Assembly: GCF_001895025.1 (NCBI RefSeq)
Contig: NZ_BCXI01000023.1
Location: 54,072-118,071, forward strand
From: Rhodococcus zopfii NBRC 100606 = JCM 9919
GTDB lineage: Bacteria > Actinomycetota > Actinomycetes > Mycobacteriales > Mycobacteriaceae
Reading direction: 5' to 3'
DNA length: 64,000 nt
Shown: one piece after another, positions 30,358 through 40,052 of the stretch
How positions within the stretch are numbered: the first letter of the stretch is position 1
How the letters are laid out: every line of letters begins with the position of its first letter
Notes under the pieces: generated by a model
Seen by the model: the letters and a program-made list of their open reading frames with translations, nothing else
What the model was told of the DNA's origin: nothing
The model's database searches: none
Translations under genes and position numbers: made by a program

Positions 30358-31635
30358 ATGGCACGTATCGGTGATGGCGGAGATCTGCTCAAGTGCTCGT
30401 TCTGTGGAAAGAGCCAGAAGCAGGTCAAGAAGCTCATTGCAGGCCCCGGTGTCTACATCTGCGACGAGTGCATCGACCTCTGCAACGAGATCATCGAGGA
30501 AGAACTCGCCGAATCCACTGAGGTCAAGCTCGACGAGCTGCCCAAGCCCGCCGAGATCCGCGAGTTCCTCGACAACTATGTGATCGGTCAGGATTCGGCG
30601 AAGCGGACCCTCGCCGTGGCGGTCTACAACCACTACAAGCGCATCCAGGCGGGCGACAGGTCCCGCGACGCGCGCGGCGAAACCGTCGAACTCGCCAAAT
30701 CCAACATCCTGTTGCTCGGCCCCACCGGCTGCGGCAAGACCTATCTCGCGCAGACGCTGGCGAAGATGCTGAACGTGCCGTTCGCGATCGCCGACGCTAC
30801 CGCCCTCACCGAAGCCGGCTACGTCGGCGAGGATGTCGAGAACATTCTCCTCAAGCTGATCCAGGCAGCGGATTACGACGTCAAGCGCGCCGAGACCGGC
30901 ATCATCTACATCGACGAGGTCGACAAGATCGCCCGCAAGAGCGAGAACCCGTCGATCACCCGGGATGTCTCGGGGGAGGGTGTGCAGCAGGCGTTGCTGA
31001 AGATCCTCGAGGGGACGCAGGCGTCGGTGCCGCCGCAGGGTGGACGCAAGCATCCGCACCAGGAATTCATCCAGATCGACACCACCAACGTGCTGTTCAT
31101 CGTGGCCGGTGCGTTCGCAGGTCTCGAGCGGATCGTCTCCGACCGCGTCGGCAAGCGCGGCATCGGATTCGGTGCCGAGGTGCGCTCGAAGGCGGACATC
31201 GACACCACCGACCATTTCGCCGAGGTCATGCCCGAGGATTTGATCAAGTTCGGTCTGATCCCCGAGTTCATCGGCCGTCTGCCCGTCGTGGCGTCGGTGA
31301 CGAACCTCGACAAGGATTCGCTCGTCCAGATCCTCTCCGAGCCGAAGAACGCCCTCGTGAAGCAGTACGTCCGGCTCTTCGAGATGGACGGTGTGGAACT
31401 CGAGTTCACGACCGACGGGCTCGAAGCGGTCGCGGACCAGGCCATCCTGCGCGGCACCGGCGCCCGCGGCCTGCGCGCGATCATGGAGGAAGTGCTCCTG
31501 CCGGTGATGTACGACATCCCGAGCCGGGACGATGTCGAGAAGGTGGTGGTCACCGCCGAGACTGTCACCGACAACGTGCTGCCGACGATCGTGCCGCGCA
31601 AGCCGGACCGCGAGCGTCGCGACAAGAGCGCGTAA
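30358..31635 (+). CDS. clpX: ATP-dependent Clp protease ATP-binding subunit ClpX
   Basis: A 425-residue AAA+ unfoldase that feeds substrates to ClpP1P2. The N-terminal zinc-binding domain has Cys13, Cys16, Cys35 and Cys38. Walker A is GPTGCGKT at 121-128, the pore loop GYVGED at 154-159 and Walker B IIYIDEVD at about 182-189. The C-terminal IGRLPV and [11 protein letters not shown] (sensor 2) regions are intact. The ATG at 30358 lies downstream of a 234-bp gap after clpP2. Downstream the conserved block stops: an IS30 fragment and the accessory region begin within 100 bp. Confidence 0.97.
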   Translation: MARIGDGGDLLKCSFCGKSQKQVKKLIAGPGVYICDECIDLCNEIIEEELAESTEVKLDELPKPAEIREFLDNYVIGQDSAKRTLAVAVYNHYKRIQAGDRSRDARGETVELAKSNILLLGPTGCGKTYLAQTLAKMLNVPFAIADATALTEAGYVGEDVENILLKLIQAADYDVKRAETGIIYIDEVDKIARKSENPSITRDVSGEGVQQALLKILEGTQASVPPQGGRKHPHQEFIQIDTTNVLFIVAGAFAGLERIVSDRVGKRGIGFGAEVRSKADIDTTDHFAEVMPEDLIKFGLIPEFIGRLPVVASVTNLDKDSLVQILSEPKNALVKQYVRLFEMDGVELEFTTDGLEAVADQAILRGTGARGLRAIMEEVLLPVMYDIPSRDDVEKVVVTAETVTDNVLPTIVPRKPDRERRDKSA

Positions 31636-31704
31636 GCACTCTCGAGCCGACGGACTCGGAACTCCGACGACGACCACGGCCCCCGGCTGACGACGGGTTC
31701 TGGC

Positions 31705-31745
31705 GATCCCCGCAACACCCTGGATTTCAGGGAGTTGCGGGGATC
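31705..31745. terminator. Hairpin after clpX, overlapping an IS end
   Basis: GATCCCCGCAAC (31705-31716) pairs exactly with 31734-31745, with a CCCTG/CAGGG inner stem. It can terminate clpX. Its right arm also belongs to a sequence (31722-31752) resembling a transposon end, and the IS30-like reading frame starts directly after it. Confidence 0.6.
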
Positions 31746-31752
31746 GTGGTTT
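31722..31752 (+). repeat. Left terminal inverted repeat, IS30-like (degenerate)
   Basis: Read inward, this runs GGATTTCAGGGAG ... TGGTTT. The sequence at 46153-46176, read inward on the other strand, runs GGATTCTAGGGGT ... TGGTTT. The shared GGATT, AGGG and TGGTTT blocks suggest two ends of related elements, with indels between. Confidence 0.4.
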
Positions 31753-31961
31753 CTGCAGAGTTGAAGGACCGGTTCTTCGAAGCGCTCGACCGTGAAGACG
31801 GCAATGTCGGCGCTGCCGCTCGGAGCGTCGGACTCAATCGCAACACCGCCTACGGCTGGATTCGTCGAGCGGGGCTTCGCGGGCGGGGCAAGCCCGTTCC
31901 CGCTGCTCTACCTGGCCCCGGTGATCGTCGCGGCGGTTCTCGGGGACGCAGCCCGAGCTGA
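31746..31961 (+). pseudogene. IS30-like transposase, N-terminal fragment
   Basis: A 71-codon frame whose first 45 residues form a helix-turn-helix (LKDRFFEALDREDGNVGAAA then SVGLNRNTAYGWIRRAG). This resembles the N-terminal DNA-binding part of rhodococcal IS30-family transposases. The remainder is low-complexity and no catalytic domain follows. There is no ribosome-binding site; the GTG abuts the hairpin. A C-terminal fragment of the same transposase type lies on the same strand at 45702-46154. The stretch 31636-31984 holds nothing else apart from the hairpin. Confidence 0.6.
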
Positions 31962-31984
31962 CGATTCCCGATGCGGGCCGACCC

Positions 31985-32611
31985 TCACCCCGCGGCGCGG
32001 ATGCCGTCGAACATCAGCCGCTGGATGGCCGTGTTCAACGACTGCACCTGCGCGGCATCGCCGGTGCGCAGGCCCTGGATCGCGCTGGCGAGCATCATCC
32101 CGTTGACCGCCTGCGCGGTGCCCGGAACGTCGAGGTCGGCGCGCAGGTACCCGCGTTCGACGCCGTGCTCGAGGTAACCGGCGGTCAGCGCCACCGCGTT
32201 GTCGAGCAGGCCGTACAGCCGCTGGGTCAGATCCGCGTCCACACCGGTCGCCTCGAACAGCAGCAGTCGCGGGACACGCGGATCGTCGAAGAAGATGCGC
32301 GGCAGCGCCTCCGCGATGCGCGCGACCTGCGCCCGGTACTCGTCGAGGCTGTTCGCCGCGTCGGGGGCGTTCTCCATCGCGAGTGTCCCGATGATCTTGC
32401 CGACGAGGTCGTCGATGACGTGCTCGATGATGTCGCGCTTGTTCTCGAAGTAGCGGTAGAAGGTGCCGTGGCCGATCCCGAGCACGGCGGCGATGTCCGC
32501 GATGCCCGTCGCGTGGTAGCCGCGCTCAGCGAAGCAGTCGAACGCCGCGTCGATGATCTCGCGGCGCAGCTCGGCCTTCTTGCGTTCCGCTCGAGTGGTG
32601 GCCTCCGTCAT
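31985..32611 (-). CDS. TetR-family transcriptional regulator
   Basis: A 208-residue regulator. The N-terminal HTH lies at ELRREIIDAAFDCFAERG, then GIADIAAVLGIGHGTFYRYF with the recognition helix at about 42-52. The ligand domain contains PRIFFDDPRVPRLLLFEATG, a stretch seen in TetR proteins of mycobacterial lipid and steroid clusters. I chose ATG 32611 rather than the ATG at 32635 because the longer start would overlap a palindrome. It diverges from the flavin monooxygenase at 32685, with 73 bp between, and probably controls it. Its own N-terminal TEATTRAERKKAELR is charged. Confidence 0.88.
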   Translation of the reverse strand: MTEATTRAERKKAELRREIIDAAFDCFAERGYHATGIADIAAVLGIGHGTFYRYFENKRDIIEHVIDDLVGKIIGTLAMENAPDAANSLDEYRAQVARIAEALPRIFFDDPRVPRLLLFEATGVDADLTQRLYGLLDNAVALTAGYLEHGVERGYLRADLDVPGTAQAVNGMMLASAIQGLRTGDAAQVQSLNTAIQRLMFDGIRAAG

Positions 32612-32622
32612 AGGGCGATGAT

Positions 32623-32642
32623 ACGTTATTCCCAAACGGAAT
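32623..32642. promoter_or_regulatory. Candidate TetR operator between regulator and monooxygenase
   Basis: ATTCC-CAAAC-GGAAT is an inverted repeat at 32628-32642. It is embedded in ACGTTATTCCCAA (32623-32635), nearly the same as ACGTATTCCCAA at 41552-41563 next to the other TetR gene of this block. Confidence 0.55.
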
Positions 32643-32684
32643 GATGTGTCAGTTTCGGAAGAGTGATTCTGGGAGGGGCTTCGG

Positions 32685-34193
32685 ATGGCTGCTGTGCGGG
32701 AGCATCATGATGCGGTGATCGTGGGTGCCGGATTCGGCGGGATGGGTGCCGCGATCGAGCTCAAACGCCTCGGCTTCAACGACATTCGCATTCTCGAGCG
32801 CGAGGACGACCTCGGCGGCACGTGGCATGTGAACCGCTATCCGGGCCTGGCCGTGGATATCGCCTCGGTCACCTACTCCTACTCCTTCGAGCCGAACCCG
32901 TACTGGTCGCGGCTGTTCGCGCCCGGCGCCGAACTCAAGCGCTACGCCGACCACGTCGCCGACAAGTACGACCTGCGCCGGCACATGCGCTTCGGGGCGG
33001 TGGTCGAGGGAGCGCGGTGGGACGAGGCCGAGCAGTGCTGGGTGGTCTCGGTCGCCGGCCAGGAGTCGATCACCGCGCGCTACCTGCTCACCGCCACCGG
33101 GTTCCTGTCCCAGCCGCGCATGCCGGACATCGAGGGCATCGACACGTTCGCGGGCACCGTCATCCACACCACCGCGTGGGACGACACGCACGACCTGACC
33201 GGCGCCAGGGTGGCTGTCATCGGCACCGGCGCGACCGCGGTCCAGCTGATCCCCGAGGTGGCGTGCAAGGCCGCCGACCTGACGGTGTACCAGCGCACGC
33301 CGATCTGGGTGCTGCCCAAGGTGGACACGCCGATCCCCGGTGTGGTGCAGCGGCTGTTCGCCCGCCTCCCGGCCTCGCAGCGGGTGGCCCGCTGGGTCAG
33401 TTCGGGCATCCTCGAGGCCGTGATGGTCAGCGCGGTGCTGCACTACCGGCAGACCAAGGTGCTGAGCAAGGGCGCCGCAGCGCTCTCGCGGGCGTTCCTC
33501 CGCGCGCAGGTCGGCGATGCCGGGCTGCGCCGGAAGTTGACCCCGGACTACGACTTCGGCTGCAAGCGCCCAACGTTCTCCAACAGCTACTACCGCACCT
33601 TCACCCGAGACGACGTGCACCTGGAGACGGCGTCGATCGAGCGGATCGAGGCGGACGGCATCGTCACCGCCGACGGCCGCAAGACCACGATCGACACACT
33701 GATCCTGGCCACCGGGTTCAACCTGTGGGACGTGAACTTCCCGGCGATCGAGGTGATCGGTCGAGAGGAGCGAAACCTGGGGAAGTGGTGGCGTGACAAC
33801 AGGTTCCAGGCCTACGAGGGTGTGGCTGTGCCGTACTTCCCGAACTTCCTCACACTCGCGAGCCCATACTCGTACAGCGGGCTGTCCTACTTCACCACCA
33901 TCGAGTCGCAGATGGCGCACATGCAGCGACTGTTCGGCGAGATGCGACGGCGCGGCACGGACGTCTTCGAGGTCACCGAGGGTGCCAACGCCGCCTTCCT
34001 GGACCGGATGACCGCCAAGCTGGACGATTCGGTGTTCTACGGGGGCAGTTGCCAGAGCGCCCGCAGCTACTACTTCAACCAGCACGGCGAGGCGGCGATC
34101 CTGCGCCCCACCTCCACGGTCAACACGTTCCGGGAGGCCCGCAGCTTCCCGCTGGACGACTACACCATGCGGGCCTCCGCCGCTCTCGGGTAG
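32685..34193 (+). CDS. Flavin-containing (Baeyer-Villiger type) monooxygenase
   Basis: A 502-residue NADPH/FAD monooxygenase that probably inserts oxygen next to a ketone to give an ester or lactone. It has the FAD motif VGAGFGGMG at 13-21, the NADP motif VIGTGATAVQ at 178-187 and, between them, the BVMO fingerprint FAGTVIHTTAWD at 155-166 (FxGxxxHxxxWD). Downstream TPDYDFGCKRPTFSNSYYRT is also typical. The ATG at 32685 follows GGGAGGGG. It is transcribed away from a TetR gene; a five-gene operon with esterase and alcohol dehydrogenase converges on it. The substrate is unknown. Confidence 0.9.
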   Translation: MAAVREHHDAVIVGAGFGGMGAAIELKRLGFNDIRILEREDDLGGTWHVNRYPGLAVDIASVTYSYSFEPNPYWSRLFAPGAELKRYADHVADKYDLRRHMRFGAVVEGARWDEAEQCWVVSVAGQESITARYLLTATGFLSQPRMPDIEGIDTFAGTVIHTTAWDDTHDLTGARVAVIGTGATAVQLIPEVACKAADLTVYQRTPIWVLPKVDTPIPGVVQRLFARLPASQRVARWVSSGILEAVMVSAVLHYRQTKVLSKGAAALSRAFLRAQVGDAGLRRKLTPDYDFGCKRPTFSNSYYRTFTRDDVHLETASIERIEADGIVTADGRKTTIDTLILATGFNLWDVNFPAIEVIGREERNLGKWWRDNRFQAYEGVAVPYFPNFLTLASPYSYSGLSYFTTIESQMAHMQRLFGEMRRRGTDVFEVTEGANAAFLDRMTAKLDDSVFYGGSCQSARSYYFNQHGEAAILRPTSTVNTFREARSFPLDDYTMRASAALG

Positions 34194-34216
34194 CCGCCCG
34201 GCTCAACCGGCCGCCG

Positions 34217-34294
34217 TCAGATGCCGAAGACCGACGACAACGAACCGAAGGAGTTGACACTCTGCGGCAAGTAGGCGTTCACCGGCAACCCCAT
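34217..34294 (-). other. Unexplained 25-codon frame in a recombination scar
   Basis: An ATG-initiated frame encodes MGLPVNAYLPQSVNSFGSLS plus five residues, ending FGI. It lies directly behind the SDR relic, between the amidohydrolase and monooxygenase stops. It has no clear ribosome-binding site and may be a scrap of another gene. Confidence 0.25.
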
Positions 34295-34299
34295 GCTCG

Positions 34300-34365
34300 T
34301 CAGCCCGCGAGGCGCCTCAGGTCGGGGTAATTCAACAGCTCCCAGCCGCCGTCGACGACGAGGCT
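34300..34365 (-). pseudogene. 3' end of a lost SDR gene
   Basis: Read on the minus strand in a frame different from the amidohydrolase, this codes SLVVDGGWELLNYPDLRRLA and Gly, then stop. VDGGWELLNYPDL is a typical C-terminus of classical short-chain dehydrogenases. The rest of the gene is missing. The amidohydrolase reads out of frame into it and stops there, so a deletion has joined the two genes. Confidence 0.7.
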
Positions 34366-36098
34366 CGCAAGAACCGGCCGGTGCGCCGGGTTCCGAGCGC
34401 CGGTGCGGGTTGTCCCTCGCCGAAGACGAATTCGCCCCCGACGAACACGGCGGTGACGGCCTCGTCGTTCCGGTTGACCATCCGGGACAAGTTGTCGTAC
34501 TCGGCGACAAGGGATTCGGCGTAGGCATCGAGGGACTCGTCCAGGTGCGCCGGATCGATCACGACGAGGTCGGCCCGGTCACCCTCGCGCAGGTGCCCGG
34601 CGTCGAGGTCGTACCAGTCGGCGAGCTCGCCGGTGAGCCGGTGCACGGCCTGCTCCACCGACATGAACGGATTCCCCGATCGCTCGGCGTCGCGCACGCG
34701 ACGCAGCAGGCGGAGCCCGAAATTGTAGAAGGCCATGTTGCGCAGGTGTGCACCGGCATCGGAGAAGCCCAGCTGCACACCGGGATCGGACGCGAACTTG
34801 TTGAGCACCTCGGGGCGGTGGTTCGAGATCGTGGTGCGCCATCTGACCTTGGTGCCGTACTCGACCACCAGGTCGAGGAAGGCGTCCACGGGATGCACCC
34901 CGCCGCGCTCGACCCCGACCTGGCCGAAGGTCTTGCCGATCGCCGACTCGTCCGGGCATTCGACGATCTCGGCGTCGAAGAAGTCACGGTGCCAGACCCG
35001 CGGACCGTACTTCTTGTCGTAGTCCTTGCGGAACCGGCGGCGGTAGGACTCGTCGGCCAGCAGCGCGCGCCGCTCCTCGATCTGATTCGACAGGTGCAGC
35101 GCGGCCGCACCCGACCCGAACTCCTCGAACACGGGCAGGTCGATGCCGTCCGAGTACACCTCGAACGGCACTGGCAGGTGTTGCCACCGGAAGTTGCCGC
35201 GTATCCCGTTGACGGCCCTCGCCATCGCCGGGAACACGTGCGCCACAGCCGGTATCGCCTTGACGTCCGCGGCCGAGAGCAGGCTCACCTTCAACGGGCG
35301 GCGGAAGAGCCCCATGCTGCTCAGCGCCAACGCGACCATGGACTGCGGGCGGCCCACGTCCGGGCCGGCCTGCAATGCCCGGCCCCTGCGTCGCAGGATC
35401 GCACTGAGCCGTCGACGTTCCCGCCGTGTCGAGTACGTCGACGGCAGAGTCCGGGACCGGCAGACCTCGCCGTCGAGCTTGTCGAACAGCAGCTCCTGCG
35501 AGGACATGCCGATGAAGCCCGCGTCGAGCGCCTCCTCGAGCTTCGCCGCCATCGCGTCGAGTTCGGCCGGGGTGGGCTTGACGTCCTTGCGGGTCGCCCG
35601 ATCCAGGCCCATCTGCGCGACCCGGATGTCCGAATGGCCGATGAAGGAGGCCACGTTCGGGCCCAACGGCAACGCCTCCAGCGCCTCGACGTACCCGTGC
35701 GCCGAGGTCCACGTCTGGAACTCGGTGAGCGTGTCGACCACGAATCTGCGCGGGATGGCCTCGACCCGGCCGAACAGGTCGCCCGCGTCGGACGGGCCGG
35801 CATGGACCGCCGACAGCGAGCACGACCCCAGGAAGATCGTGGTGACGCCGTGCCGCACCGACTCCTCGAGCCCGGGGTCCAGGAGGACCTCGACGTCGTA
35901 GTGGGTGTGGATGTCGACCATGCCCGGGATGACCCACTTCCCGGCGGCGTCGACCACCTCCGGGCAGTCCGTCTCGTCGAGTGCATCGACCGACACGACG
36001 GCCACCCGGCCGTCACGGATGCCGAGATGCCTGGTCTCGGACCGTGCGCCGGTGCCGTCGAACCACCGGCCGTTCTTGACGATCACGTCGTAGCTCAT
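34332..36098 (-). CDS. Amidohydrolase, N-acyl-D-amino-acid deacylase family
   Basis: A 588-residue metal-dependent amidohydrolase. The metal site begins with DIHTHYD (His64, His66); SNHRPE and FSDAGAHLRN supply later ligands, the last containing the catalytic Asp. The N-terminal YDVIVKNGRWFDGTGA and C-terminal TAVFVGGEFVFGEG form the composite beta-sandwich. In actinobacterial catabolic islands this family is often called D-aminoacylase, but the true substrate (amide, lactam or ring) is unknown. I chose ATG 36098, with GGAG nine bases upstream. The last nine codons (SSSTAAGSC) are read from an SDR relic, so the natural C-terminus was replaced. It is the last gene of the operon starting at 41420. 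Confidence 0.85.
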   Translation of the reverse strand: MSYDVIVKNGRWFDGTGARSETRHLGIRDGRVAVVSVDALDETDCPEVVDAAGKWVIPGMVDIHTHYDVEVLLDPGLEESVRHGVTTIFLGSCSLSAVHAGPSDAGDLFGRVEAIPRRFVVDTLTEFQTWTSAHGYVEALEALPLGPNVASFIGHSDIRVAQMGLDRATRKDVKPTPAELDAMAAKLEEALDAGFIGMSSQELLFDKLDGEVCRSRTLPSTYSTRRERRRLSAILRRRGRALQAGPDVGRPQSMVALALSSMGLFRRPLKVSLLSAADVKAIPAVAHVFPAMARAVNGIRGNFRWQHLPVPFEVYSDGIDLPVFEEFGSGAAALHLSNQIEERRALLADESYRRRFRKDYDKKYGPRVWHRDFFDAEIVECPDESAIGKTFGQVGVERGGVHPVDAFLDLVVEYGTKVRWRTTISNHRPEVLNKFASDPGVQLGFSDAGAHLRNMAFYNFGLRLLRRVRDAERSGNPFMSVEQAVHRLTGELADWYDLDAGHLREGDRADLVVIDPAHLDESLDAYAESLVAEYDNLSRMVNRNDEAVTAVFVGGEFVFGEGQPAPALGTRRTGRFLRASSSTAAGSC

Positions 36099-36147
36099 CG
36101 CAGACCACTCCAATCTCGAACGTCATCGGTTTCCACGCACGGGGCCA

Positions 36148-37809
36148 TCAGACGACCACCTGGGTGCGCATCGTCTTGCCGGTCGCGTTGCGCGGTAGCG
36201 GCGACGTGGTGATCCGCCACCGAGCCGGGACCTTGAAATAGGCGAGGCGCTCGCCGGCGAAGGCCCGCAGCTCCTCTTCCGTGACGGCGTCCTCCGACCG
36301 CGCGACGACCACCGCGGCCACCTCCTGGCCGAGGTCGGGGTGGTCGACGCCGATCACCGCGCACTCGAGGATCTCGGGGTGCTCGTCCAGGCACTGCTCG
36401 ATCTCCATCGGGTACACGTTCTCGCCGCCGCGCACGATCAGGTCCGACCGTCGCCCGGTGAGTCGGACCATGCCGTTCTCGATCACACCGAAGTCGCCGG
36501 TGCGCAGCCAACGGTCCTCGGTGATCGCCGCGGCGGTGGCCTCCGGGTTGTCCCAGTAGCCGAGCATCACGTACGGGCTGCGCGTGCAGATCTCGCCTTC
36601 CACCCCGTCGGGGACCTTCACCCCGAACGGGTCCCTGACCTCGACGGCGACCCCGATGATGGGCCGCCCGAGGGTTCCGGGGAACTGTGCGAGATCGAGC
36701 GGGGTGGCGACGGAGATCGCGGTGGCACTCTCGGTTTGGCCGTAGCTGTCGACGAGGGAGCTGCGCGCGAACGGCACCTTCTCGCGCAGGCGGTCCTGGA
36801 ACGCCGCGGACGACGGCGCCGCCGACAGCGCGAACGCGGTGACCGAGGAGAGGTCGTATCGCGACAGATCCTCGTGCTCGAGTAGACGATTCGCCATGGT
36901 GGGGACGGCGGCCCAGTTGGTCACGCGCTCGCGCTCGACCAGCCGGAGCATGCGGTCCACGTCGAACGAGCCCTGGTAGATCACGACCGCACCGCCTGTG
37001 GCCAGCCGGGGGACGGCCAGGTTGTGCAGGCCGGCGATGTGGAACAGCGGCGAGGTGAGCAGGTACCGCCGGTCGCTCGGGGCATCCGAGCTCGGGTCGC
37101 CGCCGGTGAACGCTGCGGCGAGCGCATCGCTGTACCGGTGGTAGTCGATGGTCGCGAGCACGTTTCGGTGCGAGTGCACTGCGCCCTTGGGTCGGCCGCT
37201 GGTCCCGCTGGTGTAGAAGATCAGCGCCGGATCGTCCTCGTCCACATCGGTGTGCGGCAGGTCGGAGCCGGCGAACTCGGCGATCAGGCTCGGGAGGTCC
37301 TGCTCCATGGTCAGCACGGGGGCGTCGGCGCCGAGCTCGCCGAGCAGCGCGGCGCGCTTGGCGTCGGCGACCACGACGGTGGGCTTGGTGTGGTCGATGC
37401 CGTACTCGACCTCACGCGGCGCCCACCAGGCATTGAAGCCGACCGCGATCGCACCGAGTGACTGCGCCGCCCAGAAGGCGACGAGCCATTCGGGGGTGTT
37501 GGCGGCCAGGATGCCGATTCGGTCGCCCTTGCCGACGCCGTACCGCTCGCGCAGCGCGGTCGCGAGCGCGGCGGCGGCGGACCCATGTTCCGTGTAGCTC
37601 ATCCGGCGATCCTCGGCGACCAGGTAGTCGCGGTCGCCGTAGTCGAGCGAGGCGGCGAGGACATCCCCGAGGGCCCGGTCGCGGTTCTTCATCACCGGCA
37701 TCTCGGTGCCGAGCACCGTCTCGACGCCGAGTTCGAACCGTCCGCCCGGGCCCGTCAGCCCGGCCATCACGGACGCGATGTACTCCTGCGGGTCAACGGA
37801 CTTCGTCAC
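36148..37809 (-). CDS. Acyl-CoA synthetase (AMP-dependent ligase)
   Basis: A 553-residue ANL-superfamily ligase that activates a carboxylic acid to its CoA thioester. The AMP/phosphate loop is [11 protein letters not shown], the A5-like motif is YGQTES, the hinge is [21 protein letters not shown], and the C-terminal catalytic lysine lies in [12 protein letters not shown]. The GTG start at 37809 has GAAAGGA upstream. It follows the alcohol dehydrogenase by 51 bp and precedes the amidohydrolase by 49 bp, all on one strand. In context it could activate the acid released after Baeyer-Villiger oxidation and ester hydrolysis. Confidence 0.9.
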   Translation of the reverse strand: MTKSVDPQEYIASVMAGLTGPGGRFELGVETVLGTEMPVMKNRDRALGDVLAASLDYGDRDYLVAEDRRMSYTEHGSAAAALATALRERYGVGKGDRIGILAANTPEWLVAFWAAQSLGAIAVGFNAWWAPREVEYGIDHTKPTVVVADAKRAALLGELGADAPVLTMEQDLPSLIAEFAGSDLPHTDVDEDDPALIFYTSGTSGRPKGAVHSHRNVLATIDYHRYSDALAAAFTGGDPSSDAPSDRRYLLTSPLFHIAGLHNLAVPRLATGGAVVIYQGSFDVDRMLRLVERERVTNWAAVPTMANRLLEHEDLSRYDLSSVTAFALSAAPSSAAFQDRLREKVPFARSSLVDSYGQTESATAISVATPLDLAQFPGTLGRPIIGVAVEVRDPFGVKVPDGVEGEICTRSPYVMLGYWDNPEATAAAITEDRWLRTGDFGVIENGMVRLTGRRSDLIVRGGENVYPMEIEQCLDEHPEILECAVIGVDHPDLGQEVAAVVVARSEDAVTEEELRAFAGERLAYFKVPARWRITTSPLPRNATGKTMRTQVVV

Positions 37810-37860
37810 TGTGAATCCTTTCGATGCAGTGGTCAGTGGTATTCGGGCAGGGCAGTCCGG

Positions 37861-38901
37861 TCACGGGAGGAGCACCGCTCGGCCCCGGATCTGCCCGGCT
37901 TCGAGGCGGTCCAGGGCGGTGCGGGCGTCCGCGAGGTCGAACGGGTCGACCTCCACGGTGAGCCGCCCGGAGCGCGCGAGCGCGATCGAGTCGATGAGGT
38001 CGCTTCTGGTGCCGCCGTAGGACTTCCGGACGGATGCACCCCACGGCCAGCCGGGTCCGCCCGCGGGTTCCGCCGTCACGCCAGGGACGCCGCCGCCGAG
38101 CCCGACCATCCGGTAGGTCCCGTTCGGCGCGACAGACTCGACGGACATGCGGGCGGTCGCATCGATCCCCACGAAGTCGAACACCGCGTCAGCGCCGCGG
38201 CCCTCGGTGAGATCGAGGATCTGGCGTGAGGTCGCTGGCCCCGATTCGAGGGCGATCTCGGCGCCGCAGCGCTTCGCGAGGTCGAGCTGGGCGGCACCGA
38301 CGTCGACCGCGACCACGCGTGTGGCGCTGACCGCCCGCAGGATCTGCACGGCGACGTGCCCGAGCCCACCGATCCCTATGACTACCGCGGTGGAGCCGGG
38401 TCGCAGGTGCTCCATGGCCCCACGGATCGCGTGGTAGCTGGTCAGCGCGGCATCAGCCATCGGTGCGGCCTGCTGGAAGTCCAGGTCGCCGATCGGCACG
38501 AAGGAGCGGGCCGGCACACGCACGTATTCGGCCATGCCGCCGTCGGGCCCGAGCCCGGGGCACGGCGGCATGGCGGTCCGGCCGGCGGCCAGGCAGACGT
38601 TCTCGTTGCCGCTGACGCACTCGCGGCAGACACCGCACGACCAGCAGAGGTAGATGATCCCGCGTTCGCCCGCATGGCGGCCGTCCACTTCACTGCCGAC
38701 CGCCTCGATGGTGCCGGCGATCTCGTGCCCGAGGGTGAGTGGCTCCTCCCGCATCTTCACGGGGAAGTGCAGCAGGTGGAGATCGGAGTGGCAGATGCCT
38801 GCCGCACCGACCCGGATCAGCAGGTCGGACGGCCCGATCTCCGGCACCGGGACCTCCCTGATCTCCAGGACGCCGGGATCGGTCAGTTGTAGTGCTCGCA
38901 T
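37861..38901 (-). CDS. Zinc-dependent alcohol dehydrogenase
   Basis: A 346-residue medium-chain dehydrogenase. The catalytic zinc ligands are Cys37 (AGICHSDLH) and the GHE histidine. The structural zinc loop is CWSCGVCRECVSGNENVC. The NAD-binding motif is IGIGGLGHVAVQ. The start ATG overlaps the esterase stop as ATGA, so translation is coupled. Together with the monooxygenases it suggests secondary alcohol to ketone to ester chemistry. It could equally oxidise a primary alcohol from ester hydrolysis. Confidence 0.92.
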   Translation of the reverse strand: MRALQLTDPGVLEIREVPVPEIGPSDLLIRVGAAGICHSDLHLLHFPVKMREEPLTLGHEIAGTIEAVGSEVDGRHAGERGIIYLCWSCGVCRECVSGNENVCLAAGRTAMPPCPGLGPDGGMAEYVRVPARSFVPIGDLDFQQAAPMADAALTSYHAIRGAMEHLRPGSTAVVIGIGGLGHVAVQILRAVSATRVVAVDVGAAQLDLAKRCGAEIALESGPATSRQILDLTEGRGADAVFDFVGIDATARMSVESVAPNGTYRMVGLGGGVPGVTAEPAGGPGWPWGASVRKSYGGTRSDLIDSIALARSGRLTVEVDPFDLADARTALDRLEAGQIRGRAVLLP

Positions 38902-40040
38902 CACGCCACCGCCTCGAAGGTCGCATTCAGGTAGGCGTCGGCACGGTCGGACCCGATGAGTCCAGGCGCCATCTTGTTCATCGCATACGCGAAGGTGATC
39001 CCGCGGTCGAGGTCGTTGACGACGAACGACCCGCCAACCCCTGCCCACCAGCAGACCTTGCCGTCGGGAACGGCGGGCGCCGTCTGTGCGTGCGGCAGCC
39101 CGTAGCCGATCCCGAACCGCAGCGGGGTCAGGATCCCGAGGTCCACACCGTCGGCCTGCTCCCAGAAGATCGCGTCGATGGTGTCGGCTGACAGCCAGGT
39201 CTTGCCGTCGAGGATGCCGCCACCGGAGACGATCGACTGCAGTCGGGCGATGGAGCGGGCGTTGCCGTGGCCGTTGACCGCCCCGATCTCGGCCTGCCGC
39301 CACTGTGGGTCCGCGGTGCGCTCGTAGTCGAGCAGCGGGCTGGTCAACGTCTTGACCAGGATGCTGTCCTGGTCGAGCGTGGACATGTCGAACTCGAGGG
39401 CAGGCGGCGGCACCAGCGGCGCGATCCGGTCGAAGTGCTCGGGGCCGGTGCCGATGTGGAAGTCGGCGCCCAGCGGCCCGGCCAGCTCCTCCGCGAAGAA
39501 CCGGCCGAGTGTGCGGCCGTCGACCCGCCTGATCACCTCTCCGATCAGGTGCCCGTAATTGAGGGCGTGATAGCCGGACGCGGTGCCCGGCTCCCACCAC
39601 GGGGCCTGACCGGCCAGCCGTGCGGCCGCGGACTCGTGGTCGTAGATGTCGGCGAGCTCGATCGGGCGATCCCACCCGGACACCCCGGAGGTGTGCGCGA
39701 GCAGGTGCCGGATCTCGATGTCCGCCTTGCCGTTCGCGGCGAACTCCGGCCAGTAGTGCGCGACCTTCTCGTCGAGGTCCAGCACGCCGCGGTCCGTGAG
39801 CAGCAGGGCGGACAGGGCGGTCATCGTCTTGGTGATGGAGAAGACGTTGACGATGGTGTCGCGGTCCCAGGTGGTGGTGCGTTCGGTGTCGGTGTGTCCA
39901 CCCCAGATGTCGACGACGGGTTCGCCGTCGACGGTCACACAGATGGACGCCCCGAGTTCCTCACCGGAGGCGAGCTGCAGCTCGAGTGCCTCGCGAACCG
40001 ACTCGAAGCCCTCCGCGCAGAATCCCTGTGTCAGTGTCAT
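38901..40040 (-). CDS. Serine hydrolase, beta-lactamase/class C family (family VIII esterase)
   Basis: A 379-residue serine hydrolase. The nucleophile motif SITK (SxxK) is at 68-71, and the Tyr motif region is GYHALNYGHLIGEVI. The length and the WGGHTDTERTTTW segment fit the LipP/EstB-like esterases rather than true beta-lactamases. There is no signal peptide, so it is cytoplasmic. It lies 12 bp after the FMO gene and overlaps the alcohol dehydrogenase by 4 bp. In this operon it would hydrolyse the ester or lactone made by a Baeyer-Villiger enzyme. Confidence 0.88.
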   Translation of the reverse strand: MTLTQGFCAEGFESVREALELQLASGEELGASICVTVDGEPVVDIWGGHTDTERTTTWDRDTIVNVFSITKTMTALSALLLTDRGVLDLDEKVAHYWPEFAANGKADIEIRHLLAHTSGVSGWDRPIELADIYDHESAAARLAGQAPWWEPGTASGYHALNYGHLIGEVIRRVDGRTLGRFFAEELAGPLGADFHIGTGPEHFDRIAPLVPPPALEFDMSTLDQDSILVKTLTSPLLDYERTADPQWRQAEIGAVNGHGNARSIARLQSIVSGGGILDGKTWLSADTIDAIFWEQADGVDLGILTPLRFGIGYGLPHAQTAPAVPDGKVCWWAGVGGSFVVNDLDRGITFAYAMNKMAPGLIGSDRADAYLNATFEAVA

Positions 40041-40052
40041 CGGATCTCCTTC

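Noticed and set aside
27109..31677. A 1522-codon open frame antisense to tig-clpP1-clpP2-clpX
   Set aside because: It is the codon-bias shadow of GC-rich genes on the plus strand; the plus-strand proteins are certain and the antisense product is low-complexity.
38901..40040. A true beta-lactamase resistance gene
   Set aside because: It has no signal peptide and lies in a catabolic operon; SxxK with this context fits a family VIII esterase better.
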